Origin: an uncultured Clostridia bacterium
Lineage (GTDB): Bacteria; Bacillota; Clostridia; Christensenellales; Borkfalkiaceae
DNA: 64,000 nt
Direction: 5' to 3'
Assembly (NCBI GenBank): GCA_930990665.1
Contig: CAKNQN010000004.1
Span: forward strand, 57,929 to 121,928
Positions 7,695-17,334 of this stretch are shown here, piece after piece. A program made the position numbers and the translations under genes. A model generated the notes under the pieces. The model did not search any database and was not told the DNA's origin. It saw only the letters and a list, made by a program, of their open reading frames with translations. Position 1 is the stretch's first letter. Every line of letters begins with the position of its first letter.

Positions 7695-9542
7695 ATGAGT
7701 GCGTTTCGTTACGGGTTGCGATGGTGGAAAAAACACATCCCGCTGGCGGTTTTTTGCCAGCTGATCGGTTTTATCGGCCTCGCGATTGATCTGGTGCAGC
7801 CGCTTTTAAGTGCAATGTTTGTCGATTATATCATTGATTTCGATCAAACGGTTGAAAGCGGCGGCATCTTTTCTTTTTTACTGCGATTTGGTGAACCGGC
7901 CACATGGAGGCTGTTCACCGTTTTGGCATGCGTTTTTGCAGGACTTGTCCTCGTGCGCGAGACGCTCATTTATGTTCGGAATGTCCTGTTTCAGTGGAAC
8001 GGCCTGCAACTTGAGAATGAATTGCGCAGGGAGACGTATAAAAAACTCGTCGATCTGGACAGTTCGACGGTCGCATCGTACAATACCGGCGAACTGATGA
8101 CGACGTTGTCTTCCGACGTGATCACCTTCAAGGAGATGTATTGCCGTACCATTCTGACTCTTTTGGACGGTTTCTATGTCCTCATCATCGCATGTGTTCT
8201 TCTCGCCCTCACGAATGCTTATATGCTCATTCTGCCGGCTGTTATTGCGCCCGGACTTTTGTTTGCGCTCGTCAACTATACGCGCGCAGCGCGCAGCGTA
8301 TCCACTGAGATCCGTGACAAAAATGCGGCCATCAATCTTTGCGTACAGGAAAACATCAGTGCCGTGCGCCTGATTCGTTCCTTTGCAAATGAAGACGTGG
8401 AGGAGAATAAGTTTGACAAGATCAATGCCGATCTGCGTGCCGCATACTTTCGGCAGGTAGATGTTTCGGCCAAATACGGGCTTATCTTCAACACACTTCG
8501 GCAAGTGGCATACATAGCAACCATCGCGATCGGGACGATCCTCGCCTTCCGCGGTGACCTTACCGTCGGTATCATGACGGCTTGCGTGACGTACGTACAG
8601 CGTATCATGGACTATCTCACACAGATCAGTACTTCCATTTATCAGATGCAGTATGGGCTTGTATCTGGTTCGCGCATTATGGAGTTCATGGAGAAAAAGA
8701 CGAAGATACCCGAAGCGGCGCATCCCGATAAGATCCGCGATAATCCAAACATCGTCATGAAAGATGTCTGGGTGACGGAAGAGGGGAAAGCGCTTATCAA
8801 AAACGTCAATCTCGATATTCCTTACGGTAAGAAAGTGGGGATCATGGGCGGGACCGGTTCGGGCAAGAGCGTCTTGCTCAAATCGCTTGTGCGAATCTAC
8901 GACGTATCACGTGGGGACATCGAGATCAACGGAGAAGATATTCGCGATATCGAGCTGGAAGATCTGCGGAACAAATTTGCTTATGTTTTCCAGGACGTAT
9001 TCCTTTTTTCGGATACCATTGATTCCAACATAGCATTTTACGCGCCGGATTCCGACCGTGCCACGATCCGGCGGATGGCGGAGCTTGCGCAGGCAGGCAG
9101 ATTTATCCGTGGGTTGCCGCAGGGCTATCATACCATTGTGGGTGAAAAGGGACTCGGGCTTTCCGGCGGACAAAAACAGCGCATATCCATTGCACGTGCA
9201 CTCCTGAAAAATGCACCGGTGCTTGTGCTCGACGATGCGTCCAGCGCGCTGGATCTGAATACGGAAAGAAAACTGATGGAAAGTATAAAGACGAATTATC
9301 CCGAGCGCACGCTGCTCATAGCGGCGCACCGCGTTTCCAGTATTGCTGACTGTGATGAGATCCTCTATATGCAGGACGGAGAGATCATCGAGCGGGGCAC
9401 GTTTGAAGAGCTCATCGCCATGAACGGTATTTTTGCGGAGATCTACCGGATGCAGACAGCGGAGGCGGATGCCGACTCTGAAAAGGGGTCTGCCGATCTT
9501 TCCGAAACGGCGCTTACCATGTCGGAGGAGGGGGAAGAATGA
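7695..9542 (+). CDS. Heterodimeric ABC exporter, subunit with degenerate ATPase site
   Basis: A 615-residue ABC half-transporter: a six-helix membrane domain (about residues 15-320) fused to an ATPase domain. Walker A is GGTGSGKS near residue 384, the signature LSGGQKQR near 488, Walker B LVLDDAS near 508 and the switch histidine in AAHR near 545. The catalytic glutamate after Walker B is replaced by aspartate, which is typical of one subunit of heterodimeric exporters such as BmrC/D or TM287/288. The ATG at 7695 follows AGAGG; an in-frame GTG at 7680 lacks a ribosome-binding site. The stop overlaps the next gene by 4 bases. Likely role is export of drugs, lipids or peptides. Confidence 0.93.
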   Translation: MSAFRYGLRWWKKHIPLAVFCQLIGFIGLAIDLVQPLLSAMFVDYIIDFDQTVESGGIFSFLLRFGEPATWRLFTVLACVFAGLVLVRETLIYVRNVLFQWNGLQLENELRRETYKKLVDLDSSTVASYNTGELMTTLSSDVITFKEMYCRTILTLLDGFYVLIIACVLLALTNAYMLILPAVIAPGLLFALVNYTRAARSVSTEIRDKNAAINLCVQENISAVRLIRSFANEDVEENKFDKINADLRAAYFRQVDVSAKYGLIFNTLRQVAYIATIAIGTILAFRGDLTVGIMTACVTYVQRIMDYLTQISTSIYQMQYGLVSGSRIMEFMEKKTKIPEAAHPDKIRDNPNIVMKDVWVTEEGKALIKNVNLDIPYGKKVGIMGGTGSGKSVLLKSLVRIYDVSRGDIEINGEDIRDIELEDLRNKFAYVFQDVFLFSDTIDSNIAFYAPDSDRATIRRMAELAQAGRFIRGLPQGYHTIVGEKGLGLSGGQKQRISIARALLKNAPVLVLDDASSALDLNTERKLMESIKTNYPERTLLIAAHRVSSIADCDEILYMQDGEIIERGTFEELIAMNGIFAEIYRMQTAEADADSEKGSADLSETALTMSEEGEE

Positions 9543-11320
9543 GTCAGCGCAATACATATTTTCAGGATGAAACGGTCGAAAAAGATAAGATCGACATTAA
9601 AAATCTGCGGAGACTGATGCGCTATGCGCTCCCGCACAAAAAGTTGTTTATCTTTGTGATGGTACTGCTCTTGATCGCAGTCGTCTCTTCGGTTGTTTCG
9701 CCTCTGCTTCTCAAATATGTCATCAACCGCGCGATCCCCGATCGCGACTATCAGCTCTTTTTCGAGTTACTCGGTGGGTTTATTCTCTGTGGCTTTACGG
9801 AGATTGCTATTTCCTACGTACAGACGCGCGGGCTTGGCAGAATGGGACACGGGATCATCGCGAGTATACGCCACGACATTTTCTATAAATTGCAGACGCT
9901 TCCTTTCGATTATTTCGACAATCGCCCGTCCGGCAAGATCGTCGTGCGCGTTACCGATTATATTACGGAGCTTGCGGATTTTTTCATCACGTATATGATG
10001 AATTTTATCCTGAACATCGTTAAGATCGTCGTCGTCACCGTATTTATGCTCGTGCAGAGCCCGTTTCTGACTTTGGTAGTCTATTCGGCGATCGTTCCGC
10101 TGACTGCGGGGGTGCTTATCATCCGCAAGACGGTCCGAAAGCTGTTCCGCACCAGCAGGGCGAAGGCTTCCAACCGCTCCGCTTTTATTGTCGAATCGAT
10201 CATGGGTGAAAAGATCATCCAAAACTACAATCGTTCGGAGTACAACGAGGAGATCTACGATAAGCTGCAGAACGATAACTGTGATACATGGATGAAGATC
10301 GTGCGGCGAAACGAGCTCAACTCGCCGATCGTGGGCATTTTCTGGAATTATGGCACGATCATGCTTTATGCCATCGCGTTTCTCATGATCCCACACGGCT
10401 ATTTCTCCGACGGCCCCGGTACGGTGATCGCGTTCCTTAGCTATATGGGGCTCTTTTCTACGCCGCTCATGCAGCTTTCTGCTATTATACAGAATCTTTC
10501 GCAGGTTTCGGCAAACTTGGAACGTATCTTTGAAACCATCGATACGCCCAATACCATTGCAGACCGGGAGGACAGCGTGGAGCTCGGCGAGGTGCACGGG
10601 CAGGTCGATTTCAACGACGTAACTTTCGGATATGAAGAGGGTGTCAATGTGTTAGAGCATTTCGATCTGCATGTGACTCCGGGCGAAAAGATTGCGCTCG
10701 TCGGCCCGACCGGTGCGGGTAAAACGACGGTCGTAAACCTTCTGACCCGTTTTTATGACGTGAAAACGGGTTCTGTATGTATCGATGGCATCGATGTGCG
10801 CAATATAAAATTAAAGTCTCTCCGGAAAAAAGTGGGCGTATTAATGCAGGATCCGTTTATTTTCAAGGGAACTGTCTTGGAAAATATCCGCTATGGCCGT
10901 CCGGATGCGACGGATGAGGAGTGCATTGCCGCAGCGAAAAAGATCTTTGCCGACCACTGCATCGAACGTTTGCCGAACAAATACAATGAGCAGCTCGCTG
11001 AAAGGGGGGAGGGGCTTTCTGCCGGAGAAAAGCAGCTGATCAGTTTTGCCCGCATCATTTTGAAAGACCCGTCTGTCATTATATTGGATGAGGCGACCAG
11101 TTCTATCGATTCCGACACGGAAAAATTGATTCAGAGTGCGCTCGATGTTGTCCTCAGCGGCCGTACTTCTTTTATTGTGGCGCATCGCCTTTCCACGATC
11201 CGGAACGCAAATCGCATTCTTTTTATAAAAAATAAGGGAATTTGCGAAGAAGGTACGCACGAACAGTTGCTAAAAAGGCACGGTTTGTATTATAATTTAT
11301 ATAATAACATGAATAAATGA
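9539..11320 (+). CDS. Heterodimeric ABC exporter, subunit with canonical Walker B
   Basis: A 593-residue partner of the preceding gene, translationally coupled through an ATGA overlap. It has six membrane segments, then Walker A GPTGAGKT near residue 387, signature LSAGEKQL near 494, Walker B IILDEAT with the catalytic glutamate near 515 and VAHR near 547. The signature is degenerate (SAGE instead of SGGQ). It therefore pairs with the degenerate Walker B of subunit 1 in one inactive site, while its own Walker A/B pairs with the perfect LSGGQ of subunit 1 in the active site. This exact complementarity supports an asymmetric heterodimer. Substrate not readable. Confidence 0.94.
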   Translation: MSQRNTYFQDETVEKDKIDIKNLRRLMRYALPHKKLFIFVMVLLLIAVVSSVVSPLLLKYVINRAIPDRDYQLFFELLGGFILCGFTEIAISYVQTRGLGRMGHGIIASIRHDIFYKLQTLPFDYFDNRPSGKIVVRVTDYITELADFFITYMMNFILNIVKIVVVTVFMLVQSPFLTLVVYSAIVPLTAGVLIIRKTVRKLFRTSRAKASNRSAFIVESIMGEKIIQNYNRSEYNEEIYDKLQNDNCDTWMKIVRRNELNSPIVGIFWNYGTIMLYAIAFLMIPHGYFSDGPGTVIAFLSYMGLFSTPLMQLSAIIQNLSQVSANLERIFETIDTPNTIADREDSVELGEVHGQVDFNDVTFGYEEGVNVLEHFDLHVTPGEKIALVGPTGAGKTTVVNLLTRFYDVKTGSVCIDGIDVRNIKLKSLRKKVGVLMQDPFIFKGTVLENIRYGRPDATDEECIAAAKKIFADHCIERLPNKYNEQLAERGEGLSAGEKQLISFARIILKDPSVIILDEATSSIDSDTEKLIQSALDVVLSGRTSFIVAHRLSTIRNANRILFIKNKGICEEGTHEQLLKRHGLYYNLYNNMNK

Positions 11321-11393
11321 TTGCAAAGAGGCAATATATAGTCTTACCTATTGCTTTCGAAGCTGCTTATTGTGCCGCTTTGCGAGATGGGTT

Positions 11394-13787
11394 ATGAAAA
11401 AACAAATGGAACGTAGTGTTGAAAATTTTGAGTACAATCGGATATTGCGAAAAAAATTTTTCTATGTAGGAAGTTATTTATTTTTTGCGATTCTGACGGA
11501 GATTACGACGTTTATCGCTCTGGGGCTCGGTTTTTTCCCGCTCTATTTCGGGCTCGATCTCGCCGTCATGCTCCTGTTTGCGGCTCTCGTTTTCATGCTT
11601 CCGAATTTTACCGCTTCTGCCGTAGCGATCGTATTTTTGCTCTTCACGCAATGCCTTGTTTCCGGTGTCAACGGGACACTCTACGAGATGAGCGGTTTTG
11701 TCTTTACGTTTTCTCTTTTGCGTCTCCTCGATGAGGCCGGGGATGTATTTCGTCTCGACATGCTGGATGCATGGCTGATTGCATTGCTGATTTTGTATCT
11801 TTCGATTGAATGCGTTTTCCTGTCGCGCATGCGCAAATACCGTGCGACCGGATGTGTCAAAGAGCAGGTAGCTTTGTCGCTCCTCGTGCTTTGCACCATT
11901 GCGAGTATCGGATGTTTCGGGCTCTTTACTGCCACGAAATATACTTTTACCACGGTCGACAAGGAAGACCCTTATTACATTTTCCACGACGACGTATATC
12001 TTTGGGATACTCTCTTTATTGCGGGCAACGCGTACAGCAAATTTGGCACGTTCGGCTTTTATTATCGCGATATCCAGAATACGCTTGTGTCCAAAGACCC
12101 GGAGGTGGACGGAGATATATTCGATCACAGCGGGCCCTGGAATTCGCAACTGGAACCGTACGATGATTACGGCCGTATTATGACGGGAAAATTTGAAGGG
12201 CAGAACCTCGTACTCATCACGATGGAGACGGGTGAATGGTATGGCGTCAATGCAGAATACACTCCAACGCTCTATGCCCTTGCATCGCAGGGGATCGCGA
12301 TGACCAATTATTACGCCAAGGACAAGACGAACCATTCGGAAGCGCTCTCGATCCTGGGCAGCTATCCTCTTTTGGTCGAAAATATCGCAGACATCCAGGA
12401 TCATACGCTGCCGTTTACGAGTGCAAATATTCTGGGTGCGAACGGATATACCACGAATTATTTTCACGCAAACGACGGATATTTTTATAAGCGGAACGAG
12501 ACGCATGAACAGCTGTACGGCTTCGACCATGTGCATTTTCTCGAAACGATGGACCGGCTCAACGGACACGCGGATTATCAGACAAAAGATTTTTATGATT
12601 TTGACAGCGACAGCGAAATGATCTCGCAGTATATGAGCGATTTTACGCGTGTGGATTCGGAAGATGATCGTTTCTTTACGATGATGATGAGCCTCACTTC
12701 GCATGGCGATTATGAAGACCTGGTAGAATACGGTGACTATACCGCCGATCTCACGACTGCGCAGAAAGAGGCGCTCTCCGCAAAGTATAAGGTCAAGCGT
12801 CTGGAAAATTATTTTGTCAAGATCGACGACTATCCTGCGGCCTCTTCGCTCATCGACGCAAAGTTTGCTCCGAGCAAGACGCGGGCAGAAGATGAAAATC
12901 TGTTCCTTCGCTACAAGCGCTACCAGGCGGGGATCATGGATCTTGACGTGGGGCTCAATCGTTTGATCCACACGCTGCAAGAGGGTGGAGAGCTTGAAAA
13001 TACGGCGTTCGTCATCTATGCGGACCACAACTGTTATTATAATAGTCAGCAGTACAACATGAAAGGGGTGGACCCGAACGAGTACTGGAATACGCGACTG
13101 TTTAATATTCCGTTCTTTATCTGGTCGGGAAGCTGTATGGATCTCACTGTGGGCAATGCTTACGAAGGTTTGAATTACACGCCCGATCCGACGGTACAAT
13201 CCGTCTATACCGGAGAGTTCTATTACGATATCGATTATTCTTGCGCAGGGGATTCGATCGGAGGCGTGAAGATTGAAAAGTTCTGCAGTTCGCTGGACGT
13301 TTTGCCTACCATACTCGATCTTTTCGGGTATGATTTCAGCCTCGAGCTGTATCAGGGCGTGAGTGTCTTTAAGGCAAAAGAGACTTCCTTTGTCAGCCGT
13401 GAATCCGGGCAGTTCAATGACAATATCTATCTGGCTCCGACCAATAGTATCTATATAATGGCGGAGAAGAACGGTTCAGTGATCCGTTCCAAAGACGGAC
13501 AGATCACCGTAGAGGGCGATGTTTTGCGTGTGCTTCGTGACGGCGAATGGGAGGCTTTTAGTCTGAAAGAGACGCGCGGGCTTGTTTCGACCTATAGCGG
13601 GTCGGCGGAATACATCGTGATGCTCAATTCGCAGGACAGCGCGATCTATTTCAGCGACGCGATCAATGAATTCCTGAATGCTACCGTAGAGTATTATGAC
13701 AGGCAAGACGTTTTGGAATTGATGTACGAGACGGATTATTTTGCAACGCACAGCATTGACAATTTTGTGATCAAGGCTGAGGCCTGA
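11394..13787 (+). CDS. LtaS-like membrane phosphotransferase (sulfatase fold)
   Basis: About 797 residues. Four to five N-terminal membrane helices (residues about 20-190) precede a large extracellular alkaline-phosphatase/sulfatase-fold domain. The domain shows ITMETGEW (metal-binding Glu), then DKTNHSEALSILGSYPL, where the Thr matches the nucleophile of lipoteichoic acid synthase, and YADHNCYY with metal-ligand Asp and His. The family transfers glycerol-phosphate or similar groups to surface polymers. It is longer than LtaS (about 650), with an extra C-terminal region. The ATG at 11394 is preferred over the upstream TTG at 11370; neither has a strong ribosome-binding site. It follows the ABC exporter by 73 bases, so export and surface assembly may be linked. 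Confidence 0.85.
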   Translation: MKKQMERSVENFEYNRILRKKFFYVGSYLFFAILTEITTFIALGLGFFPLYFGLDLAVMLLFAALVFMLPNFTASAVAIVFLLFTQCLVSGVNGTLYEMSGFVFTFSLLRLLDEAGDVFRLDMLDAWLIALLILYLSIECVFLSRMRKYRATGCVKEQVALSLLVLCTIASIGCFGLFTATKYTFTTVDKEDPYYIFHDDVYLWDTLFIAGNAYSKFGTFGFYYRDIQNTLVSKDPEVDGDIFDHSGPWNSQLEPYDDYGRIMTGKFEGQNLVLITMETGEWYGVNAEYTPTLYALASQGIAMTNYYAKDKTNHSEALSILGSYPLLVENIADIQDHTLPFTSANILGANGYTTNYFHANDGYFYKRNETHEQLYGFDHVHFLETMDRLNGHADYQTKDFYDFDSDSEMISQYMSDFTRVDSEDDRFFTMMMSLTSHGDYEDLVEYGDYTADLTTAQKEALSAKYKVKRLENYFVKIDDYPAASSLIDAKFAPSKTRAEDENLFLRYKRYQAGIMDLDVGLNRLIHTLQEGGELENTAFVIYADHNCYYNSQQYNMKGVDPNEYWNTRLFNIPFFIWSGSCMDLTVGNAYEGLNYTPDPTVQSVYTGEFYYDIDYSCAGDSIGGVKIEKFCSSLDVLPTILDLFGYDFSLELYQGVSVFKAKETSFVSRESGQFNDNIYLAPTNSIYIMAEKNGSVIRSKDGQITVEGDVLRVLRDGEWEAFSLKETRGLVSTYSGSAEYIVMLNSQDSAIYFSDAINEFLNATVEYYDRQDVLELMYETDYFATHSIDNFVIKAEA

Positions 13788-13800
13788 AGGAGTAAAAACT

Positions 13801-14040
13801 ATGCCGCATATTTCTGTAAAGATGCTCAAAGGGAGGACGGAGGAACAAAAGCGCAACCTTGCCGAAGCTCTGGCAAAGACGCTGACGGAGCAGTTGCGCT
13901 GTTCTTCGCAGCATGTCACGATCAGTATTGAAGATTATACGCCCGTCGAATGGCAGGAAGTTTTCAAACGGGAAGTAACGGACAAGCCGGCGGAGAAAAT
14001 TTATAAAAAACCCGAATACGATCCGAAAGATCTTCTGTAA
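13801..14040 (+). CDS. 4-oxalocrotonate tautomerase family protein
   Basis: A 79-residue small tautomerase. The sequence begins MPHISVKML, so proline becomes the N-terminal catalytic base after removal of methionine, as in 4-OT and MIF relatives. The rest follows the beta-alpha-beta pattern (GRTEEQKRNLAEALAKTLTE, then VTISIEDYTPVEW). It is about 15 residues longer than 4-OT because of a lysine/proline-rich C-terminus. The start follows GGAG 13 bases after the upstream gene's stop, suggesting cotranscription. The physiological substrate of such stand-alone tautomerases is usually unknown. Confidence 0.9.
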   Translation: MPHISVKMLKGRTEEQKRNLAEALAKTLTEQLRCSSQHVTISIEDYTPVEWQEVFKREVTDKPAEKIYKKPEYDPKDLL

Positions 14041-14045
14041 AAGTA

Positions 14046-14071
14046 TAGGGGCGCTGCAAGGCGCTCCCTTT
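14046..14071 (+). terminator. Possible terminator after the tautomerase
   Basis: An imperfect hairpin (agggGCGC with GCGCtccct) followed by a short T tract. A second small hairpin (gcgggctttgcccg) follows at about 14083-14097. Confidence 0.45.
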
Positions 14072-14117
14072 CATGTAAAATATGCGGGCTTTGCCCGATA
14101 AGAACCGGAGGTGAACT

Positions 14118-14945
14118 ATGGCAGAATGTACGCATGATTGCGGCAGCTGCGGTGAAGAATGTGCGCAGCGCGACATGCATAAAAAGCCGCATGAGCTAAG
14201 CCACATCAAAAAAGTCATCGGCGTGGTGAGCGGAAAGGGCGGCGTGGGAAAATCCCTCACGACGGCGCTTTTGGCGGTCACAGCGGCAAGAAAAGGATAT
14301 AAAACCGCAATTCTCGATGCGGATATAACCGGGCCTTCCATCCCGAAAATGTTCGGCATTACGGAAAAGGCGACCGGCACGGAACTTGGGATCCTTCCGG
14401 CTCTCAGCAAGATGGGTATCGAGATCATATCGATGAATCTCTTTTTGGATGAAGACACGGATCCCGTGATCTGGCGCGGCCCGATCATTGCAGGGACGGT
14501 GATGCAGTTCTGGACGGATGTCATCTGGAACGACGTCGATTATATGTTCGTGGATATGCCTCCTGGAACGGGAGATGTTCCGCTCAGCATCTACCAATCG
14601 GTACCGCTGGACGGGATCGTCCTCGTGACGACTCCGCAGGAGCTCGTCTCCATGATCGTCAAAAAGGCGGCCGTGATGGCGGATAAAATGAATATCCCGA
14701 TCCTTGGCATTGTGGAAAACATGAGCTATGTAAAATGCCCGGATTGCGGCAAAGAGATCGATGTCTTTGGCAAGAGCAACGCCGGCGAGCTGGAAAAGGA
14801 ATACAAAGTCCCTGTTGCAAAAATTCCTTTTGATGCATCTTTGACGGCCTGTGCGGACGAAGGAAAGATCGAAGAGTGCAATGCCGAATATGTCGGCGGT
14901 CTGTTTGAGAAGATGGCCGAAAGGGAAGAGAAAAAAGACAAATAA
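14118..14945 (+). CDS. Mrp/NBP35 family ATP-binding iron-sulfur carrier protein
   Basis: A 275-residue cytosolic P-loop ATPase of the Mrp/ApbC/NBP35 family that carries 4Fe-4S clusters to apoproteins. The deviant Walker A SGKGGVGKS is at residues 38-46, the switch region with DADITGPSIP follows, and MPPGTGDVP is characteristic. A CPDC pair near residue 206 is the conserved cluster-binding CxxC at the dimer interface. The N-terminus also has four cysteines (positions 4, 8, 11, 15), resembling the extra NBP35-type cluster. The start follows CCGGAGGTG. Monocistronic by context, ending in a long inverted repeat. Confidence 0.94.
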   Translation: MAECTHDCGSCGEECAQRDMHKKPHELSHIKKVIGVVSGKGGVGKSLTTALLAVTAARKGYKTAILDADITGPSIPKMFGITEKATGTELGILPALSKMGIEIISMNLFLDEDTDPVIWRGPIIAGTVMQFWTDVIWNDVDYMFVDMPPGTGDVPLSIYQSVPLDGIVLVTTPQELVSMIVKKAAVMADKMNIPILGIVENMSYVKCPDCGKEIDVFGKSNAGELEKEYKVPVAKIPFDASLTACADEGKIEECNAEYVGGLFEKMAEREEKKDK

Positions 14946-14995
14946 TTCCACTTGTAAGGCAAATTGTTCTGAAGAGATCATTTCGAAGAAAAGAT

Positions 14996-15045
14996 AGACG
15001 GTCTAGCGGCGCAAAAGGTTTTCCTTTTGCGCCGCTAGACCGTCT
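14996..15045. repeat. 23-base-pair perfect inverted repeat between convergent genes
   Basis: Bases 14996-15018 pair perfectly with 15023-15045 across a TTTT loop. It sits between the mrp-like gene and the convergent membrane-protein gene, where a bidirectional terminator is expected. It has no clear T run on the plus side (tcgtatttt), so part of its role may be structural. Confidence 0.85.
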
Positions 15046-15112
15046 CGTATTTTGTTCCGATATTATAGTGGGGACATTAAAAATATAATGTTGCCGGAGA
15101 ATGGCAGGTAAA

Positions 15113-16432
15113 TCAAAATTTATTTTTCTTCTCGTCATAGGGCGAGGCTGTAGAGGTTGGAAGAATCCTAAGTTCTGAAATGTTTTTACTTTCGTCAACA
15201 GGAGGTAAAGCGGTTTCCGCTTCTTTCTCGTTTGAAGTCGGGGCGGGAAGAGCCGTGGCGGTTTTGCTTTCTTGTATGTTTTGTCGCGAATAGGAAGGAT
15301 AGTGCTTCGGTTTGCCGAATAAATTGTAAAAGAAAAGACAAAGGTTAAAGAGTATCATGCCCTGGGATAGTACGGCTGAAAGTGGTCTGTATGCATAGTC
15401 AGAATAGAACATGGCAGCCAGGATAAGTGCCAGCGAGTAAGCGCGTGCACCGTTTTTTGCAATTTTCAGTTTACGAAGTCGCTGATTGCGTTTTCCCTTT
15501 TTGTATAAACTGTATTCATATACATATACGCATGCTGTTAATAAAAAAGAGGAAATGAGCAGGGGGATGAGAAAATATCCCCACCATTTGAGATGCGCAA
15601 ATACGATGCAGGTATGCACAATATAAGCAGCATAAACAACGAGATAAAAGATGCGTAACAGAAAAAAATGCAGTTTTGCTTTGCGTAAGGCGAAGCTGTA
15701 ATCCGTAGTATCGGACGACACATTTGACACGACCGTATAGAGCGATCTATTCTCTGTTTTCTTTGCGAATTGTTTGGTGCAGTCCGGATCTTTGAAACTG
15801 CGAATTCGGAATTTGTCTCCGCGCGAATGGGCGGCAATACAACCGATTATGCAAAAGAGCAATCCGCCGGCAAAGTAGTAAGCCGCAGGAACCAGGAAAC
15901 CTCTTAGCGAAACAATATTTTTGCGAAAAGTTGAAACGACAGCGACGGACGCGGTAAACAGAACAAGCATCGTTGCCATGGCTGCGGCAGTGAACAGTAT
16001 AACGAGCGTCAGGGACGGTTGACGTTTTTTCTTTTCGGCCCGAAGATCAAAATAAGAGTAGAGGACAGTGAAGACGGACATGGCCAGCACAAAGCCGATG
16101 ACTGCGGGAGTAAGATCAAGAAACGGCGAGAGATGTGCTGTGGAGGAGAGGGGGATCGAACGGATAAAAGAAAGCAATGTTGCAAAACAAAGCCCCGCTT
16201 CTACAAACGGCGGAATAAAGAGCTTAAATCTTTTCTGAATCAAAACGGGTATGGTAATGATGGCCAGGCCGGCGGCTGTCGATATGACGTGGATGAGCAA
16301 CTTGTAGAGCGCCTGCTCGCCGGGAGAAAAGACAAAAAGAAAGACGTTGCCCGCCAGCGTCATGAGGAGAAAGATTGCACACAGCAGATATATGACAGCC
16401 GTAGATTTTTTTCCGAAAATTTTTTCAAGCAA
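15113..16432 (-). CDS. Unknown multi-spanning membrane protein
   Basis: About 439 residues with roughly ten hydrophobic segments in two blocks (residues about 10-220 and 265-395), separated by a soluble loop with KDPDCTKQFAKK. A hydrophilic C-terminal tail rich in Thr, Pro and Ala follows. No family motif is recognised. A longer frame begins with an ATG at 16579 but has no ribosome-binding site and adds 49 residues without obvious structure. A TTG at 16432 is preceded by AGAGGTG at ideal spacing and starts LEKIFGKKS just before the first membrane helix, so it is preferred. Convergent with the mrp-like gene; probably transcribed alone. Confidence 0.7.
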   Translation of the reverse strand: MLEKIFGKKSTAVIYLLCAIFLLMTLAGNVFLFVFSPGEQALYKLLIHVISTAAGLAIITIPVLIQKRFKLFIPPFVEAGLCFATLLSFIRSIPLSSTAHLSPFLDLTPAVIGFVLAMSVFTVLYSYFDLRAEKKKRQPSLTLVILFTAAAMATMLVLFTASVAVVSTFRKNIVSLRGFLVPAAYYFAGGLLFCIIGCIAAHSRGDKFRIRSFKDPDCTKQFAKKTENRSLYTVVSNVSSDTTDYSFALRKAKLHFFLLRIFYLVVYAAYIVHTCIVFAHLKWWGYFLIPLLISSFLLTACVYVYEYSLYKKGKRNQRLRKLKIAKNGARAYSLALILAAMFYSDYAYRPLSAVLSQGMILFNLCLFFYNLFGKPKHYPSYSRQNIQESKTATALPAPTSNEKEAETALPPVDESKNISELRILPTSTASPYDEKKNKF

Positions 16433-16617
16433 TCGTGCACCTCTCACTGTATCACAATCAGGCCAGATTGTTGTTGGCTCTCGTGACAGTATTAATTTTA
16501 CATGGTATGCATCGCTCTCCGAACGAGGGCGTCTTTTAAGGTGAAATACGCTTTCGCTTATCCGATCGAAATAAGCCAAAAGTTATGGGGTGAAGACGCC
16601 ATTGGGCATTCGGGCTT

Positions 16618-17142
16618 TCAGTGAGAATAAATGTTCCCTCCGTGGCAGTCGATCGCCACGATGCAGGGGAAATCTTCGATCTCAAATTTGTATACGCCTT
16701 CGCTGAGTAGGTCCGGGAAGGCAATGAGTTCACTTTTCTTGATGGCGTTCCCGTACAGTGCGCCCGCACCGCCGATCGCCGCAAAATAGACCGCCTTATT
16801 TTTGACAATCGATTTGCATACTTCTTCACTTCGTTCGCCTTTACCGATCATGCCTTTGAGTCCCGTCGCAAGCAGGCGGGGGGCGAAAGAGTCCATGCGT
16901 GCGCTCGTCGTAGGGCCGCAGCTGCCGCAGGCTTTGCCGCGGGGAGCAGGGCAGGGTCCCGCATAGTAGATGGTCTGTCCCTTGTAATCGAACGGAAGCG
17001 GAGTGCCGCTGTCCAGCATCTCGCAGATGCGTTTATGAGCACAGTCGCGTCCAGTTAAAACGGTTCCGGAAAGCAACACGCTTTCACCCGCCCGCAGCGA
17101 CTGTATGGTCTCTTCAGAAAGGGGAAGTTTTACTTTTTTCAT
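16618..17142 (-). CDS. Fumarate hydratase class I, beta subunit (C-terminal type)
   Basis: A 174-residue subunit of the two-subunit, oxygen-sensitive 4Fe-4S fumarase, which interconverts fumarate and malate; L(+)-tartrate dehydratase is the main alternative. Recognisable are SGTVLTGRDCAHKRI, YYAGPCPAPRG and SCGPTTSARMD, a conserved active-site segment, and IGKGE. It lies 192 bases after the alpha subunit on the minus strand. Upstream of its AGAGG ribosome-binding site is a small hairpin (gcctct with agaggc). The fold swaps with the C-terminal domain of single-chain FumA. Confidence 0.93.
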   Translation of the reverse strand: MKKVKLPLSEETIQSLRAGESVLLSGTVLTGRDCAHKRICEMLDSGTPLPFDYKGQTIYYAGPCPAPRGKACGSCGPTTSARMDSFAPRLLATGLKGMIGKGERSEEVCKSIVKNKAVYFAAIGGAGALYGNAIKKSELIAFPDLLSEGVYKFEIEDFPCIVAIDCHGGNIYSH

Positions 17143-17334
17143 GGCAGAAAATTACCTCTTTTTGCGCCTCTCGGACAGAGGCGGGTGTAAAATCAAAAAA
17201 AATTTGCCGGACATTGATCTTTGGATTTATAAAAAGCGGCTCAAGATTTTTTCGATTAATTCTGTAAAATTGTGCACAAATAACTCTTTTCTTCTATTTT
17301 CATAGTACTATGCGTCGCATAATATGGCGAATAA

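Noticed and set aside
11478..13199. 573-residue minus-strand open frame
   Set aside because: A mirror frame of the LtaS-like gene; composition rich in Arg, Ile and His with no motif.
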